64,000 bases of DNA, taken from positions 2,232,001-2,296,000 of the forward strand of contig JAJUBI010000002.1 in NCBI GenBank assembly GCA_022419385.1, read 5' to 3'. How positions within the stretch are numbered: the stretch's first letter is position 1; each line of letters opens with the position of its first letter. The notes beneath the pieces were generated by a model that had not been told where the DNA came from, made no database searches, and saw only the letters and a list, made by a program, of their open reading frames with translations. Origin of the DNA: Paraconiothyrium sp. Pb-2020. Its lineage: Eukaryota; Ascomycota; Dothideomycetes; Pleosporales; Didymosphaeriaceae. A program made the translations under genes and the position numbers. Positions 45,217-55,947 of this stretch are shown here, in pieces.

Positions 45217-45942
45217 ATGTCGGCCAAGACCTACGAATTTAAGACAGCCGTGGTCACTGGCGGAGGAGGTGGCATCGGCAAAGCATTATCACAACAGCTT
45301 ATGAAGGACGGAAAAAAGGTCATCATCGTGGGTCGAACCGAAACGACACTGAAAGAGACCGCGAAAGATATTGGGGCCATCGCATACTACGTGCTAGATA
45401 CGGGAGACATTCGGTCGATACCAAAGTTCGTGCAGAAGCTCATTTCTGAGCATCCAGATGTCGACTGCTTGATCAACAATGCCGGAGTACAACGACCCCT
45501 TGATTTGAGCAGGCAAGATCCAGGCGAATTCCTCGAAAAAGCGGACCAGGAGATCGACATCAACATCCGAGGGCCAATGCACCTGATCTTGCAGTTGCTC
45601 AAGCACTTCAGATCGAAGCCGAACGCGCTCATCGTGAACGTGTCGTCGGTGCTAGGGTTTGTGCCTTTCAGCGTCATCAATCCCGTATACTGCGCTACAA
45701 AATCCTGGATGCATTTCTGGAGCATGAGCTTGCGAAAACAGCTGGAAGGGGAGAGGATGAGTGTTGTTGAGATCGCGCCACCTATGGTCGCCACAGATCT
45801 TCATCGTGAGAGAGAGAATCCGGACGATAACAAGAAGGAGCAGGCTCCGCAAACTATGACGACGGACGAGTTCGTGGATGAGGTGATCCAGAAGTGGAAG
45901 AAGGGCGAAGGGCGACACGTTGATTACGGCAGGACCAGGTAA
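45217..45942 (+). CDS. Short-chain dehydrogenase/reductase (DltE-like)
   Basis: Single exon, 241 residues, classical SDR length. TGGGGGIGKAL (15-25) is the nucleotide-binding glycine motif; GRTE (39-42) with a basic Arg after the second strand suggests NADP(H). LINNAG (85-90) is the conserved structural motif. Catalysis is by Ser143 or Ser144, Tyr158 and Lys162 (VSSVLG, YCATK). The start at 45217 was preferred over the in-frame ATG at 45187 because SDRs begin close to the first strand. The substrate is unknown. It is divergent from the phenol hydroxylase-like gene, so the pair may act on one aromatic substrate, which is inference from position only. Confidence 0.9.
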   Translation: MSAKTYEFKTAVVTGGGGGIGKALSQQLMKDGKKVIIVGRTETTLKETAKDIGAIAYYVLDTGDIRSIPKFVQKLISEHPDVDCLINNAGVQRPLDLSRQDPGEFLEKADQEIDINIRGPMHLILQLLKHFRSKPNALIVNVSSVLGFVPFSVINPVYCATKSWMHFWSMSLRKQLEGERMSVVEIAPPMVATDLHRERENPDDNKKEQAPQTMTTDEFVDEVIQKWKKGEGRHVDYGRTR

Positions 45943-46333
45943 TAAGATTATCAGCACCTGGAAGGACAGTATGCAGCCTCTGTATGAAACGATGACCCAC
46001 TAAGGTTGCTGGCTTGAATATGATGATTGCATTGAGGCACGGTTGGCGACAAAAACATTTGGTGCTCACAATGTCTGGCGATAAGAACTTTTGCTCGTGT
46101 ATTGCAGCTTGCTCAATCAATCATTATAGAATTGAACGATGCCTGTGTTCCCCCCGTTACGAATGGTGCGCCGACGGCTAAGTCAACGCAAGAGCCCCAT
46201 CAATGGGCGGACGTGCACGGACGTGCTTGCCGTTTTGGTGCTGTGGTTTGTTTACTTACGCACCCCACCGAATCGACTTTCAAAGCGACGCCAGCCAGCA
46301 GTAAACAATTCACACCCCGAAAGACGACGCAAC
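45943..46333. other. Intergenic, promoter of csm1
   Basis: An ATG at 46139 is in frame with csm1 and would add 65 residues without family features, so the region is read as leader. Confidence 0.45.
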
Positions 46334-48009
46334 ATGGCACCGCACGGCACTGCAGCTAATCTCTCCTTCACCGTCGATTCCGCATCCGAAGACGAATCTA
46401 TCGACGAGCTGAATGCCTTTCCGACCCCAGATTCCAATACTGAAAACAAGGCGCCAACGCGACAACCGCGTGGCAAAGCCGCGCAAATGGCGAAAGCTGC
46501 AGTTGAGATCAAGGCTGCAGCAAAAACGAAATCTACAACGCGTCGTGCGAGTGGGAACAGCGTGCTCGGCGCAAGGCAGCAAGGCGCAGCTATTGCGAAG
46601 AAGACAGGTACCCGCGGCGGTCGCAGGACCCTTGCTGAGCGATTAAACAATAATGGAAACGAGACAGAAGAGGTGGACGAGTTTGATGCTGAGGAGGAAG
46701 CCATTGCGCCCGTGGCGCACAAGATGACAAGGCGGGGTCGGCCTGCCACGAAAGCGAGGGCCGCAAAGAAGGAGGCAGAACCTGTAGAAGAACCAGCCCC
46801 GAGGAAGAGAGGCCGCAGAGCGGTAGAAAAGGAGCCGGTGCCAAAGAAAGAGGCCAAGCCGAAGGCAACAGCGAAATCCAGGGCTATCAAACGTGTCGTA
46901 CAAGCCGAAGCTGACGCGACTATTCCAGAGACACAGCCTGAGCATGAAGCTGAGCTGATGGATTGTGAGCCGTCAGTGGGAATCGAAGAAGTCCCTGAAA
47001 GCATGCCAGAGCCACCAAAGCCAGCTCCGCGGCGTGCGCAACAGGCCTTCACAACTGCGCGACAGGCATCAGCCGGCTCGAGACGAGCAGGAAGTGCTTC
47101 GGACACAGAGCGCGACCCGGTATTGAGGCGCAAGGTTGGCGACCTCATTAAGAAGCTCGAGGCTATGACCGTAAAATATGAAAACCTCAAAGAGGCAGCA
47201 ACATCGGACAGAGAGTCAAACTTCGATCAGCTCAAGAGGAAGACCGAGCAGATAGGAAAGGGTCGGTAGCGTGACGACCTTTTGCAGCATATGCTAACTT
47301 TCCGACAGATCAAGATGCAGTGATCCAGGCTCTCAAGCAACAGATAGCTGAAATGCAGTCACGGACTGCCGAAATTGCCGCTCTGAGGAAAGAACTCGTC
47401 AAAGCAGGAAAAGACAACGCTCGCCTAGCCGCAGAGAACCAGAAGGTGAATGAGTCACTTACCGCGGCGCACAAGGAAAAAGAGACTCTCTCGACGAAAC
47501 TTGCAGCTGCGCGATCTATGGCCCCGCCGGAGACGAAGAACATGCCAGGAAGCGCAGTCAAGGCGCGATCAACAGGCGTTGTGCTACCGGGTCAAATAGA
47601 AGCCGCTAAGAAGGCGGTATTCCAGGACCAGAAGGTGGAGCTCTACAGCGACTTGACTAACTTATTGGTGATGGGCGTGAAGAAGAGTGAGGAGGGTGAC
47701 GATGTCTACGACTTAATACAGACCGGCCGCAATGGGAGTGAGATGCCCTGGTGCACTAATGGAGAATCACTGCTAAGTTTGTGTGTAGCTCTGCATTTCC
47801 AGCTCTCCGTCATGACTGAAGGTAACTCGTACACCGAGCATGAATTCGTTTACCAGCCTCTCTTGAACGAGCAGCGCGACAGGGAACTCATTGAGCTGCT
47901 ACCGGATTACCTCACCGAGGAGATCAGCTTCCCACGCGCTCAGGCGCCGAAATTTTATACAAAGGTGGTTGATTCCATGTCCAAGAAGATCATTCTCGAG
48001 GAGGATTAG
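46334..48009 (+). CDS. csm1: Monopolin-complex subunit Csm1/Pcs1
   Basis: Exons 46334-47261, 47309-47737 and 47789-48009 give 525 residues. The first 270 are basic, Ala/Lys/Glu-rich and disordered, with repeated short motifs such as RRGRPATK, an AT-hook-like sequence. Residues about 283-400 form a coiled coil (IQALKQQIAEMQ, ALRKELVKAGKDNARLAAEN). The globular C-terminus from about 418 has VELYSDLTNLLVMGVKK, YDLIQTGRNGT and LLPDYLTEEISFPRAQAPKFY, which identify Csm1/Pcs1. The protein clamps kinetochore microtubule sites and, in yeast, tethers sister kinetochores in meiosis I and rDNA at the nucleolus. The second intron (47738-47788) is 51 bp, in frame and stop-free; removing it restores GRNGTLHFQL. 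The donor of intron 1 is GTCGGT, a weak form. Confidence 0.88.
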
Positions 48010-48565
48010 GTGTTTCTTGATGGAAAGCTATACCTCGAGAGAAAGGTTTTGATGAAATTTCTTTGAGACACCTCTGCGAAGAGCAACCGCATATATCTTT
48101 GTCTGTTGGCGTTGTGGGAGGGTGCGAAAGCTGTGTGGCGTTAAGGCTTCTGGGACCTTTAGATACCGCTTCTGTTTTGTTATACCTGGGTATAGGGTCC
48201 ATCGAGCGTTTTGTAAGCTGTACATTCATGGATGTTAGCTTGTCTGATCTGTTGCTGATAGAGGTACGTGGCCATTGGCGTTTACCTGTCCGCGGCCGAT
48301 CATAGAGATGGCAATTGGCTCACGGAGTGCGAGGAGGCACTTGGCTGTTATGGAGGCGGAAAGTTCGCGAGGTTTGTCGCGGGAAGCGTGTCAAGCGGGC
48401 GTGAAGGATGCCGTTTGTCGGGTGTTGGTACAATTGAGACTATATCTACAGTCCTACATGCTCGCACTTTTGCCTATCGGAGGAGCATGCTGCGACACTC
48501 CATCGCGTCCTTCAATTGCCTCCACCAACCCACGTTCAATCCATTCCCTCCAATGCATGTATGAT
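48010..48565. other. Intergenic between convergent genes
   Basis: These are the 3' flanks of csm1 and the ATP synthase subunit K gene. No feature was recognised. Confidence 0.5.
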
Positions 48566-49049
48566 TCAGTGCTTGCCCGTAACCTTCTCCTCGGCCTTCT
48601 TTACGAAGTCTCTATGGGGTTGTCAGCCTCTTTCTTCCTACAGCAGCGCGCATGCTTGTCTCGTGTTGACGTGAGACGGAATATATGTACTTTACGAAGT
48701 TCTCTTCCTCCTTGCTCTTCGCGTTGATCGGGGGAGTCTGCTGTTCGGTCTTCTTGCCGCCGCCCATGGAGAGGTAGGCGCCGAGGAAGGTCGTGCCGAG
48801 AGTTGCCATGGCGAGCTGTGAGTCCAAAGTCAGCATCCATCCATCCATCGATCATGATCCGGCTTCGATCTCAAATTTTCTTTTTGTCGTTCACAGATCC
48901 GACCAAGGCGCTTGTATGGCGAGTATGTAGCTCCCAACGTGAATGAATAGCCGCTCTGAAGATTTGTGCAACGGGGGGGGAGGGGGACGGGGGTAACGTA
49001 CGACGTGCGATCCGACCTGGCGGCCGGCGATGGTGTACATAGCAACCAT
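48566..49049 (-). CDS. atp19: Mitochondrial ATP synthase subunit K (Atp19-like)
   Basis: Three coding exons (49049-49002, 48815-48691, 48611-48566) give 72 residues, the family's size. The protein reads MVAMYTIAGRQVGSH, then a single membrane segment around LAMATLGTTFLGAYLSMGGG, a KKTEQQTPPINA linker and an acidic-basic tail (KEEENFVKDFVKKAEEKV). In yeast Atp19 stabilises dimers of F1Fo ATP synthase in the inner membrane. The exon containing the ATG is preceded by a good acceptor at 49077, so a 5'-UTR intron is likely. Intron 1 (48816-49001) is 186 bp, unusually long for this window. It lies head to head with the MTP18-like gene, another mitochondrial inner-membrane protein. Confidence 0.85.
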
Positions 49050-49374
49050 GATTGCAGTAGCTTGGGTGTATTCGGCCTGAAACGGGCGGATGAGGGCTCA
49101 ATGGATGGTAAGAGTGCGGCCTTGGGGTGGCTTAAACTCGGGGAAGCTTTTCGGAGGTGCAAGCGCGGCGCAAAGCGTGACTAATCATGTCGGCAGGGAG
49201 GAACGCCACACCGTGGCTGCACTGAAGTGATGTGACGTACTCGCTACCTAGCTGTCAGCCAAGGGCAGACGGAGCTTAGCGATATCGTGCTTGCTCAGGT
49301 ATCTTCTCCTCAGGCTTTATGCTTCTTCGCATTGCGGAGAATTCTATTCAGTCCTAGAGAAATAGAAGGACATC
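49050..49374. promoter_or_regulatory. Shared divergent promoter (atp19 / MTP18-like)
   Basis: 325 bp separate the two start codons, and part of it is 5' UTR of atp19. Both products are mitochondrial inner-membrane proteins, so co-expression from one region is plausible. No specific site was identified. Confidence 0.45.
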
Positions 49375-50429
49375 ATGGTGAAAGACGACAAGAAGATAAC
49401 CGAAGAGGTGGACGGCGTGCCACGGGAGCGCGAGGGCACACGGCCGGACTTTTCAATCCCACCGCCTCGCAAACAGCTGCCCAAGGAGCTACAGCAGACA
49501 TTGGACTCTGACGAGAAGATGTGGGAGATCCTAACCGATGGACGAGCGGAAGACACGACTGATACGAACGTTCGATATGCTGCGTATGCCTCTCGCGTGA
49601 GGACTATTATGATGAGCGCGCATCGTTATGTTGCGTATACTTCTGGTACGTGATATCAGGGCTCACTTGGCATGTTATGTCTGGGTCCAGTATGCTAGGA
49701 TGATTCGGAATGGGATTGTACGTTGACTGGCCTGTGGATATGCAGATATCGGAGAAAGCTTCCGCCCGGTCGCCCACCCCTACTTCGTCCGCAGCGCGTA
49801 TGGTATCTCATGGCTCTATATCGCAGGAGATGTAGCGAATGAGGGATATAAAGCATATATGCGAAATCAGCGCGTCCTGAACCCCGAAACCGCTCACGAT
49901 AACATCGTAGACAAGATCAAGAGCGTCAAGAACAGCATTACAAACACTTCCGGTATTAAGGCCGAAGGCTCAGACGGTACGAGCTTGACCGGAGGCGAGG
50001 TATCGCCGGGCCGCATACCCGCCATTGAGGATTGGAGGGCTGTCGCCGCACAAAGAGCTGTGTTCCAGAGTGTAGCCAGTATGGGGTTACCGGCTCTGAC
50101 CATCCACAGCATCGTGCGATACTCTGGTAGAGCAATGAAAAACGTAAAGAATGTGAAATTAAGGACCTGGGGTCCTATCGGAGTAAGCCCCCAAATCTTG
50201 TGTGAAAACAGAGTAAATACTGACGTGTCGGTAGCTTGGTATAGCCGCAGTCCCAGCCCTACCGTTCATTTTCGACGAACCGATTGAGCACCTGACGGAG
50301 CAGATCTTCTATCACGCTTTCAAGGCGATTGGTGGGCCTCAGGCGGTGGAAGGACGACCAGTTACTGGGCAAAAGGAATTGCGGAAGGTTGAGAGCCATG
50401 TTGCATCGGCGACGAGACCTGAGTTGTAA
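49375..50429 (+). CDS. Mitochondrial fission process protein 1 (MTP18/MTFP1-like)
   Basis: Exons 49375-49645, 49746-50182 and 50235-50429 give 300 residues, longer than the animal protein of about 166. After a charged 80-residue N-terminal extension comes the family core: FRPVAHPYFVRSAYGISWLYIAGDVANEGYKAY split in two, QRAVFQSVASMGLPALTIHS, VKLRTWGPIGLGIAAVPALP and FDEPIEHLTE. At least three hydrophobic stretches fit an inner-membrane protein. In animals MTP18 promotes mitochondrial division; fungal homologues are little studied. A disordered insert (SITNTSGIKAEGSDGTS) lies between the two halves of the core. A distant homology to fungal VLCFA-type proteins was not seen. Confidence 0.85.
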
Positions 50430-51097
50430 CGCACGCGTGGGCGTGTCTTATCCTTCAGAGCGCTGGATGAAGAGTCGGAGTCGGAGCAGATAGTGTCCTT
50501 CTCAGCTTCATCGCCTTGTATATATGATCTACATCTACCCGTCAAGGTCCACAAGAACTATGTTTAGGCATTCGAGAGCAACCGAGTTCCTCCAGCACAA
50601 TGGCTGGAGGCCCGGTTCGTCACGCATGCTGAGAGTTCGACAGACTGGCGCGTGCTCTCCACACCAATTACAGAAAGGTCTCCCTTCAAAGCTACATTCT
50701 CAACCTCGTTCCGTTAACATCACGAGCATCCTGGAATACGGTTGGTTCAAGGTACGTTTGTTTTCTCCTGGGCACAGACCGGTAGCATGTGAACGGCCTT
50801 TCCACAAACACAATATCACATATCGACTGCTAGGAATAACTGAACTCAGGTGACGTGTCGGTCATGCAATGAAACCCATCACCAATAAATTTGAAGCAAG
50901 TGAGTTGTATCACCAGAAGGCCAATGCTTTCTGAAATAAGGGAAGTGCACATCCGCCGCCGTGTAGCGCTCGGGCCAATCAGCCGTTTGCTTACGCCGCA
51001 TTGCGCCTCCGTGACAGAAGGCAACATTTGAAGTGTTGACGAAAGATGTGTGCAGCACTCTCCTCTTCATCCTCCTCCTAACCAGGTGTGATAAGCC
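50430..51097. other. Intergenic, no feature recognised
   Basis: This lies between the MTP18-like gene and the P450 relic. A small plus-strand frame (50524-50853) has no features. Confidence 0.5.
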
Positions 51098-52609
51098 ATG
51101 TAGCCACTTCTTCTTGTCGTCGGTACGTTGCTCGCCTGCCATGTGGTCTACCTCTTCATCAGGAGGCGCATGCGCGCGAGGAACCTGCCCCCGAAGTATT
51201 GGACTTTCGACCCGTTCAAGAATTTCGACAGAGCTTTCTCGACGGCTCTCAACGCGAAGAAACAGCTTAGCGTCTTCGATAGATATGGCGATACCTATCG
51301 ATTGACTAAGTTTTTGAATCCTATGTCCGCCGTCATAACATGCAATCCCGGCAACGTGCGTACAATCATGGCAGGAAAAGACTGGGGCATTGAGTTTTGC
51401 AAGGCAGGTATGGGGCAAATATTTGGGAGTGGATTCATCTGCACCGATGGGGACGAGTGGACTAGAAGCAGGAAGATGTTGAGACCAGCGCTCAACAGGC
51501 CGAACATTGACAACTTCGACGTGTTGGAAGGAGTCGCAGACAACATTATCGCAAAGATCGAAGCTGCGAATGGAAAGGTTGAAATGAGTTCTTTGATGTA
51601 CGACGCTGTAAGTGCTGGCATGCTGGAAGATAGGGGCAATGATCGCAGCTAATCTAGACGCAGCTCATGCACTCGTCTATGCATTTCATCCTGGGACTTG
51701 ATTCGACTGAGAAGAATGATGGCAGACCTATGGATGCGCAAACTTTCAATAAGTTTTGGCAAGAAGGCCTTCTCGCAATGGGCATACGCCTCTTGCTGGG
51801 AGAGACCATGTCTAGAATGTTTCTTCCCAATGCACGGTACCAGCATGTGTGCGATCAGCTTCACAGCTCCATAGATTTTGCAATTGATAAATGCAAGACA
51901 GAAACCCCGGTATCAACAAAGAAAACGAAGACCATGGCCGAAACTGTGGCACCCCAGGCTAAAGATCGAGCCGATGTCCGTAGCCAACTTGTACAGACAA
52001 TGCTAGCATCTCAAGACACCACTAGCGTCCTCATATGTAACACTATTCACCTCTTGAGTACTCATCCCGAAGTATGGATTCGGCTTCGTCAAGAAGCCTC
52101 CTCCGCAAGCCCTGAACTCCTTACCTGGGATGCTCTCCGCTCAAACGCCACCATCCAAAATGTACTCTTGGAAACATTGCGCCTAAGACCTGTGTTCCCG
52201 CAAATCGGCCGCGCCGCAATCCGCGACACGGTCCTTCCCTCTGGCGGCGCCCTGACCATGACCAACCGCTTCCCGTACCCGCTGGGACTTTTGAAATATG
52301 TGGGGCTTACATGTTTCGAAAGAGATATAAAGACCCGATGCGAACGACTGGAGGCCAGAGAGTTGGCATTATTGCAGGCCTGGTAGCCAAGAGTTCGTGC
52401 CATTTGGAGCTGGACCCAGGGCTTGTCTGGGAAAAGAAAAGGCGTTGGCTGAGGCGGCATACCTACTTGTCAGGCTGGTAAAGAAGTTCGAGGGCTTGGA
52501 GGACCGTACGCCAGAGTGGAACCCTGATGCGAGTTTCTCCATGAAGAACATGGCTATCAGGTCACCCTCAATGTATAAGCGAGCAAAGACCATACATGAA
52601 CAATGCTGA
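51098..52609 (+). pseudogene. Cytochrome P450 pseudogene (CYP52-like alkane/fatty-acid hydroxylase type)
   Basis: The ATG at 51098 is followed at once by TAG (51101-51103) in frame with an otherwise good membrane anchor (PLLLVVGTLLACHVVYLFI). Exon 1 to 51607, a 56-bp intron and exon 2 from 51664 are well preserved: YWTFDPFKNFDRAF, FICTDGDEWTRSRKMLRPA, the helix-I region DTTSVLICNTIHLLSTHPEVW, and ETLRLRP (ExxR). A frameshift near 52245-52252, another near 52292-52300 and a TAA at 52328-52330 follow. The haem-binding loop FVPFGAGPRACLGKEKAL is intact in the last frame, with a preceding RPESW where RPERW is usual. Four lesions make it non-functional. CYP52-type enzymes hydroxylate n-alkanes and fatty acids; subfamily assignment is by general resemblance. 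Confidence 0.85.
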
Positions 52610-53318
52610 AGACTTATCTACAAAAGGAAAATTGAGACGGAATTGGACATGATGCTAACTTCCTATTGCAGGACGGCGTCATCACCGTTTAGTGCACCTC
52701 TCGGCGTTGGCCGAGCAGTCAGATGGGCACCACCAATTCATATGCGAATTTTCCGCGCACTGGTCCTTTATTAGTGAGTAAAGTAACTTTATGGACCAAG
52801 CAACGAAAATCATGTCTCAAAGTACCCAAGATTCTCTGGTTTGCGACACTGTTGACTGCTGCAACATTCCATATGCAATGAACCGTGGAGCGTACGAGTC
52901 TGGAGCGAAACTTTTGGAAACCTAGGGTATCGATATCCATATTTCGTTACGTCAATAACAACCGTGTGTCCAGCTTTTGCTTTCATTATGGTAGCTTGCT
53001 GAGGCGCTTGCGCACCTCAATACTATCTTAGCCTGGAATGTAAGGTTGGACATGGACATGCGCCCCATATGTGTGACACCGTCATAGGGGAAACGCTCGA
53101 CGACACTCCGGAAAGGTTCCGAACGAATCCAATATCCAACTATAATCGATCGGTCGCATGTTCACTGTGTTTGCATACGTCATATGCATTCCTTGCTCCT
53201 CCTTGGCGGAGGATATACAACAGCAGCATGGGCGTGCCCTTACTTTTCGACCTGTTGTGGAACATCGCGTGCTTCGTCTTCTTCAATTCTAATCTGGCAT
53301 CGCAGGTTCACCCGCAGC
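52610..53318. other. Intergenic, no feature recognised
   Basis: This lies between the P450 relic and the MFS gene. It should hold the promoter of the latter. Confidence 0.5.
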
Positions 53319-55038
53319 ATGTCTGCTTCGGATACGAGTTCTGACTCGTTTATCAAGGGCAAAAGATACTCGGAAAATCAAGAGCTGGGATGGGAGAGCT
53401 TGGAGTTGAACTTTGGGTCAGATGAACAGAAGGAGGAACGATGTGAGGGCGGGCGGCGCGCGTGGCTTACCGTTGCCGGCTCATCACTGATTTATTTTGC
53501 GACTTTGGGCTCTACCAATTCATTCGGCTTCTTTCAAAACTACTACGAGCATAATTTTCTTCAAGGGGTTCCAGCATCGACTATCTCTTTCGTTGGGACG
53601 CTGCAGATCACCCTAATGAATGTCCTCGCCGCACCCGCAGGCGCTCTCTTTGATTGCTATGGGCTAAAGGTATGTATTTCCAAATTGAAGTGATCATAGG
53701 TTGGGCTATTTGACTTTAATAATTGAAGCCTAAGGCTACAGCAGCTCTGGATTCTTTCACAATCGTAGTACATGAACCTAACGCTGACTCAATCGCAGTC
53801 ACTATACATCTTCTCAGGCATCAGCTGCTCGGGCGCATTTCTCGGTCTGTCCTTCATCGGATCTGGCTCACTATGGCAAATCTTCCTCGTTCAAGGCGTC
53901 CTTCTCGGTCTCGCAAACGCATTCGGCTCGCAGCCCGCCCTCGTTGTCGTCGGACAACACTTCGTTCGCCGACGTGCTCTAGTAATGGGCATGGTGGCTG
54001 CCGCAGGCAGTGTCGGTGGTGTTTGTTTCCCCGCTCTTCTTGCGAGATTGGCGAACGACAGGCGAATCGGGTATGCATGGTCTTTGAGAGTCGTAGCAGG
54101 TATCATCGCGTACGTACAAGACACTGCCTAATGCGACATCACAAACTGATCCGTGTATGTTTGGCTAGACTTTGCTACCTGGTCGCGACATGGCTATCAT
54201 ACACAAACATGCTCAGGAAGCCTTCCATGTCTTTAAACAGACTGTTCGATCTTCAGGGCTTCCGTGACAGCCGATATTTAGTTCTAGCCATCGGAGCGTT
54301 CATCGCCATGCTAGGACAGTTCATACCTTACTACTACATAAGTACGAATTGAATCTTATTAAATGCATTGTACACGGATGTCTCACATATTCAGGTACAT
54401 ACATGCAAGCCACGAACCCAACCTCTTCCGCAAAAGACTATCTCTTACCTCTCATGAATGCCGCTAGCATTATTGGCCGCATCCTGTGCGTATATCCCCT
54501 TGCCCTACTTTCCCCTGCTATACTCATCATCTACGCTACAGAGGCGGCCTCGCAGCCGACGCCACTGGCCCCGCCAACACCGTCTATCCCATGACCATTC
54601 TCTCCGGCCTTCTCTGTCTCGGGACCTGGGCCGTGACATCTTCCATTCCCCTTCTCATAACCTTCGTTTTGTTATACGGGTTTTGCAGCGGCGTCTTCAT
54701 CGCAGTGCTACCCGTTATCGTTGCGCAAATAACGCCTTCAGAAAAGCTTGGAGGCAGAATCGGTGCTTTCTACATGGGCTCCGCGGTTGCGCAGTTAGTT
54801 GGAAGTCCTATCGGAGGAGCGCTGATTCGAAGTGGAACTGGAGTGGGTGAGGGCGATCAGGCACAGGGTTTTCTGGGACTGATTGCGTTTGCGGTGAGCT
54901 GAAACAACTTTCTTTCTCTCAATTTGGAAAGAACACTTGCACTGACCGACATTGCAGGGTACCACACTCCTGGTCGGCGGCATTGTGATACTCGTTAGCC
55001 GGCTGTTGCATGATAGAAATCTGTGTGCAAGGTATTGA
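53319..55038 (+). CDS. Monocarboxylate-transporter-like MFS protein
   Basis: Six exons (53319-53669, 53799-54109, 54169-54341, 54395-54485, 54542-54893, 54958-55038) give 452 residues with 12 hydrophobic segments. The acidic N-terminal tail is followed by GGRRAWLTVAGSSLIYFATLGSTNSFGFFQNYY, the TM1 signature of fungal MCT-like carriers when split at the glycine pairs. Other typical pieces are FVRRRALVMGMVAAAGSVGGVCFP, NAASIIGRILGG and FSGISCSGAFLG. Fungal members are mostly orphan: some export riboflavin or mycotoxin precursors, some import carboxylates. Intron 1 (129 bp) is long and contains a competing CAG, so exon 2 could start upstream in a minor transcript. The position next to a P450 relic suggests a decayed metabolic cluster. 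Confidence 0.85.
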
Positions 55039-55261
55039 TACATATCAAGTACACGCAGAAGATAGGATGATTGGGAGAATTGTGGTGCGATCACTCTACA
55101 AGCCACAGGCGTACAGAACATCTTCCGGATAGAAAAGCTGCTTCCTTCCACCAGACAATAAATCAGTTCCATCATAAATGAACTTGACAAGATAATGGAA
55201 GCGCAAAAAGAGCAGAACTTGAATCGCACGAATGCGTCAATTAACCTAGTGACCGACAAGA

Positions 55262-55592
55262 AGTGCTTTTCTCGCGCACTGGCCGCCTACCTTAGCAAAG
55301 CCTCAAATGACATGCCCAAAGAATGTGGCCACTGCACTTAGTGCGAGACCTATGAACAGGTCGAACTACCTAAGGAGCCGTTCCAGCCACCAGATCCTGT
55401 TCTCGTGAAACGAATACTAGAGCAAATCCCAGCCCCGGACAACCCGAGATATTTCACGAAGATTGCTTTTTGGATTCCGAAGTCCGCAGATAATGCAGAA
55501 AGGCGTCTGCAAGGAGGATGTCTTCGAGTCGATGAACGTTTACGATTTTAGAGACTTGCTCCAGGTTTTCACCAAGGAGTATTACAGGTAGG
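55262..55592 (+). pseudogene. Short decayed fragment, possibly a fungal RecQ-like helicase tail
   Basis: In one frame the sequence reads KECGHCT-stop-CETYEQVELP then PDPVLVKRILEQI and DNPRYFTKIAFWIPKSA; after a frameshift near 55500 a second frame reads CKEDVFESMNVYDFRDLLQVF. The Cys spacing with the following Pro-rich and DNPRYF segments resembles the zinc-binding C-terminal tail of some fungal RecQ-type helicases, but this is from memory of family style, not a search. The TAG at 55339-55341 sits where Gln would fit (C-to-T). No helicase core lies nearby. Confidence 0.35.
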
Positions 55593-55947
55593 TCAGCTAC
55601 GTTACGTCCTTCGAGGATATGGGCCTTCTAGGTGCTGATCGGAATTTTAAAATTGAGGCATACTAAGTTCTTTCTAGTGTACAAGCTCACATCCGAGTAT
55701 ATGGACTGCGGGTCAATAGGACTCTTCCACTGTGATCATCGGACGAACGAATAGGCTGAGCTGACGTTTCAGACTTTCAGTAGCCATTACCATGCGTACT
55801 CGTTCTTGTGCGACCGTCTAGCTAACCATGACCCATGTATATATAAGCTTTTCGATCGGACGCACAACACTACCATGGTAGGCACAATATATATGCCCAC
55901 GAACAGGCCAAAGCAATACCCACAAGCGACCATAGAGGAGCAAGCCC
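55593..55947. other. Intergenic, no feature recognised
   Basis: Sequence downstream of the fragment and 3' flank of the small secreted protein gene. Nothing named. Confidence 0.4.
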
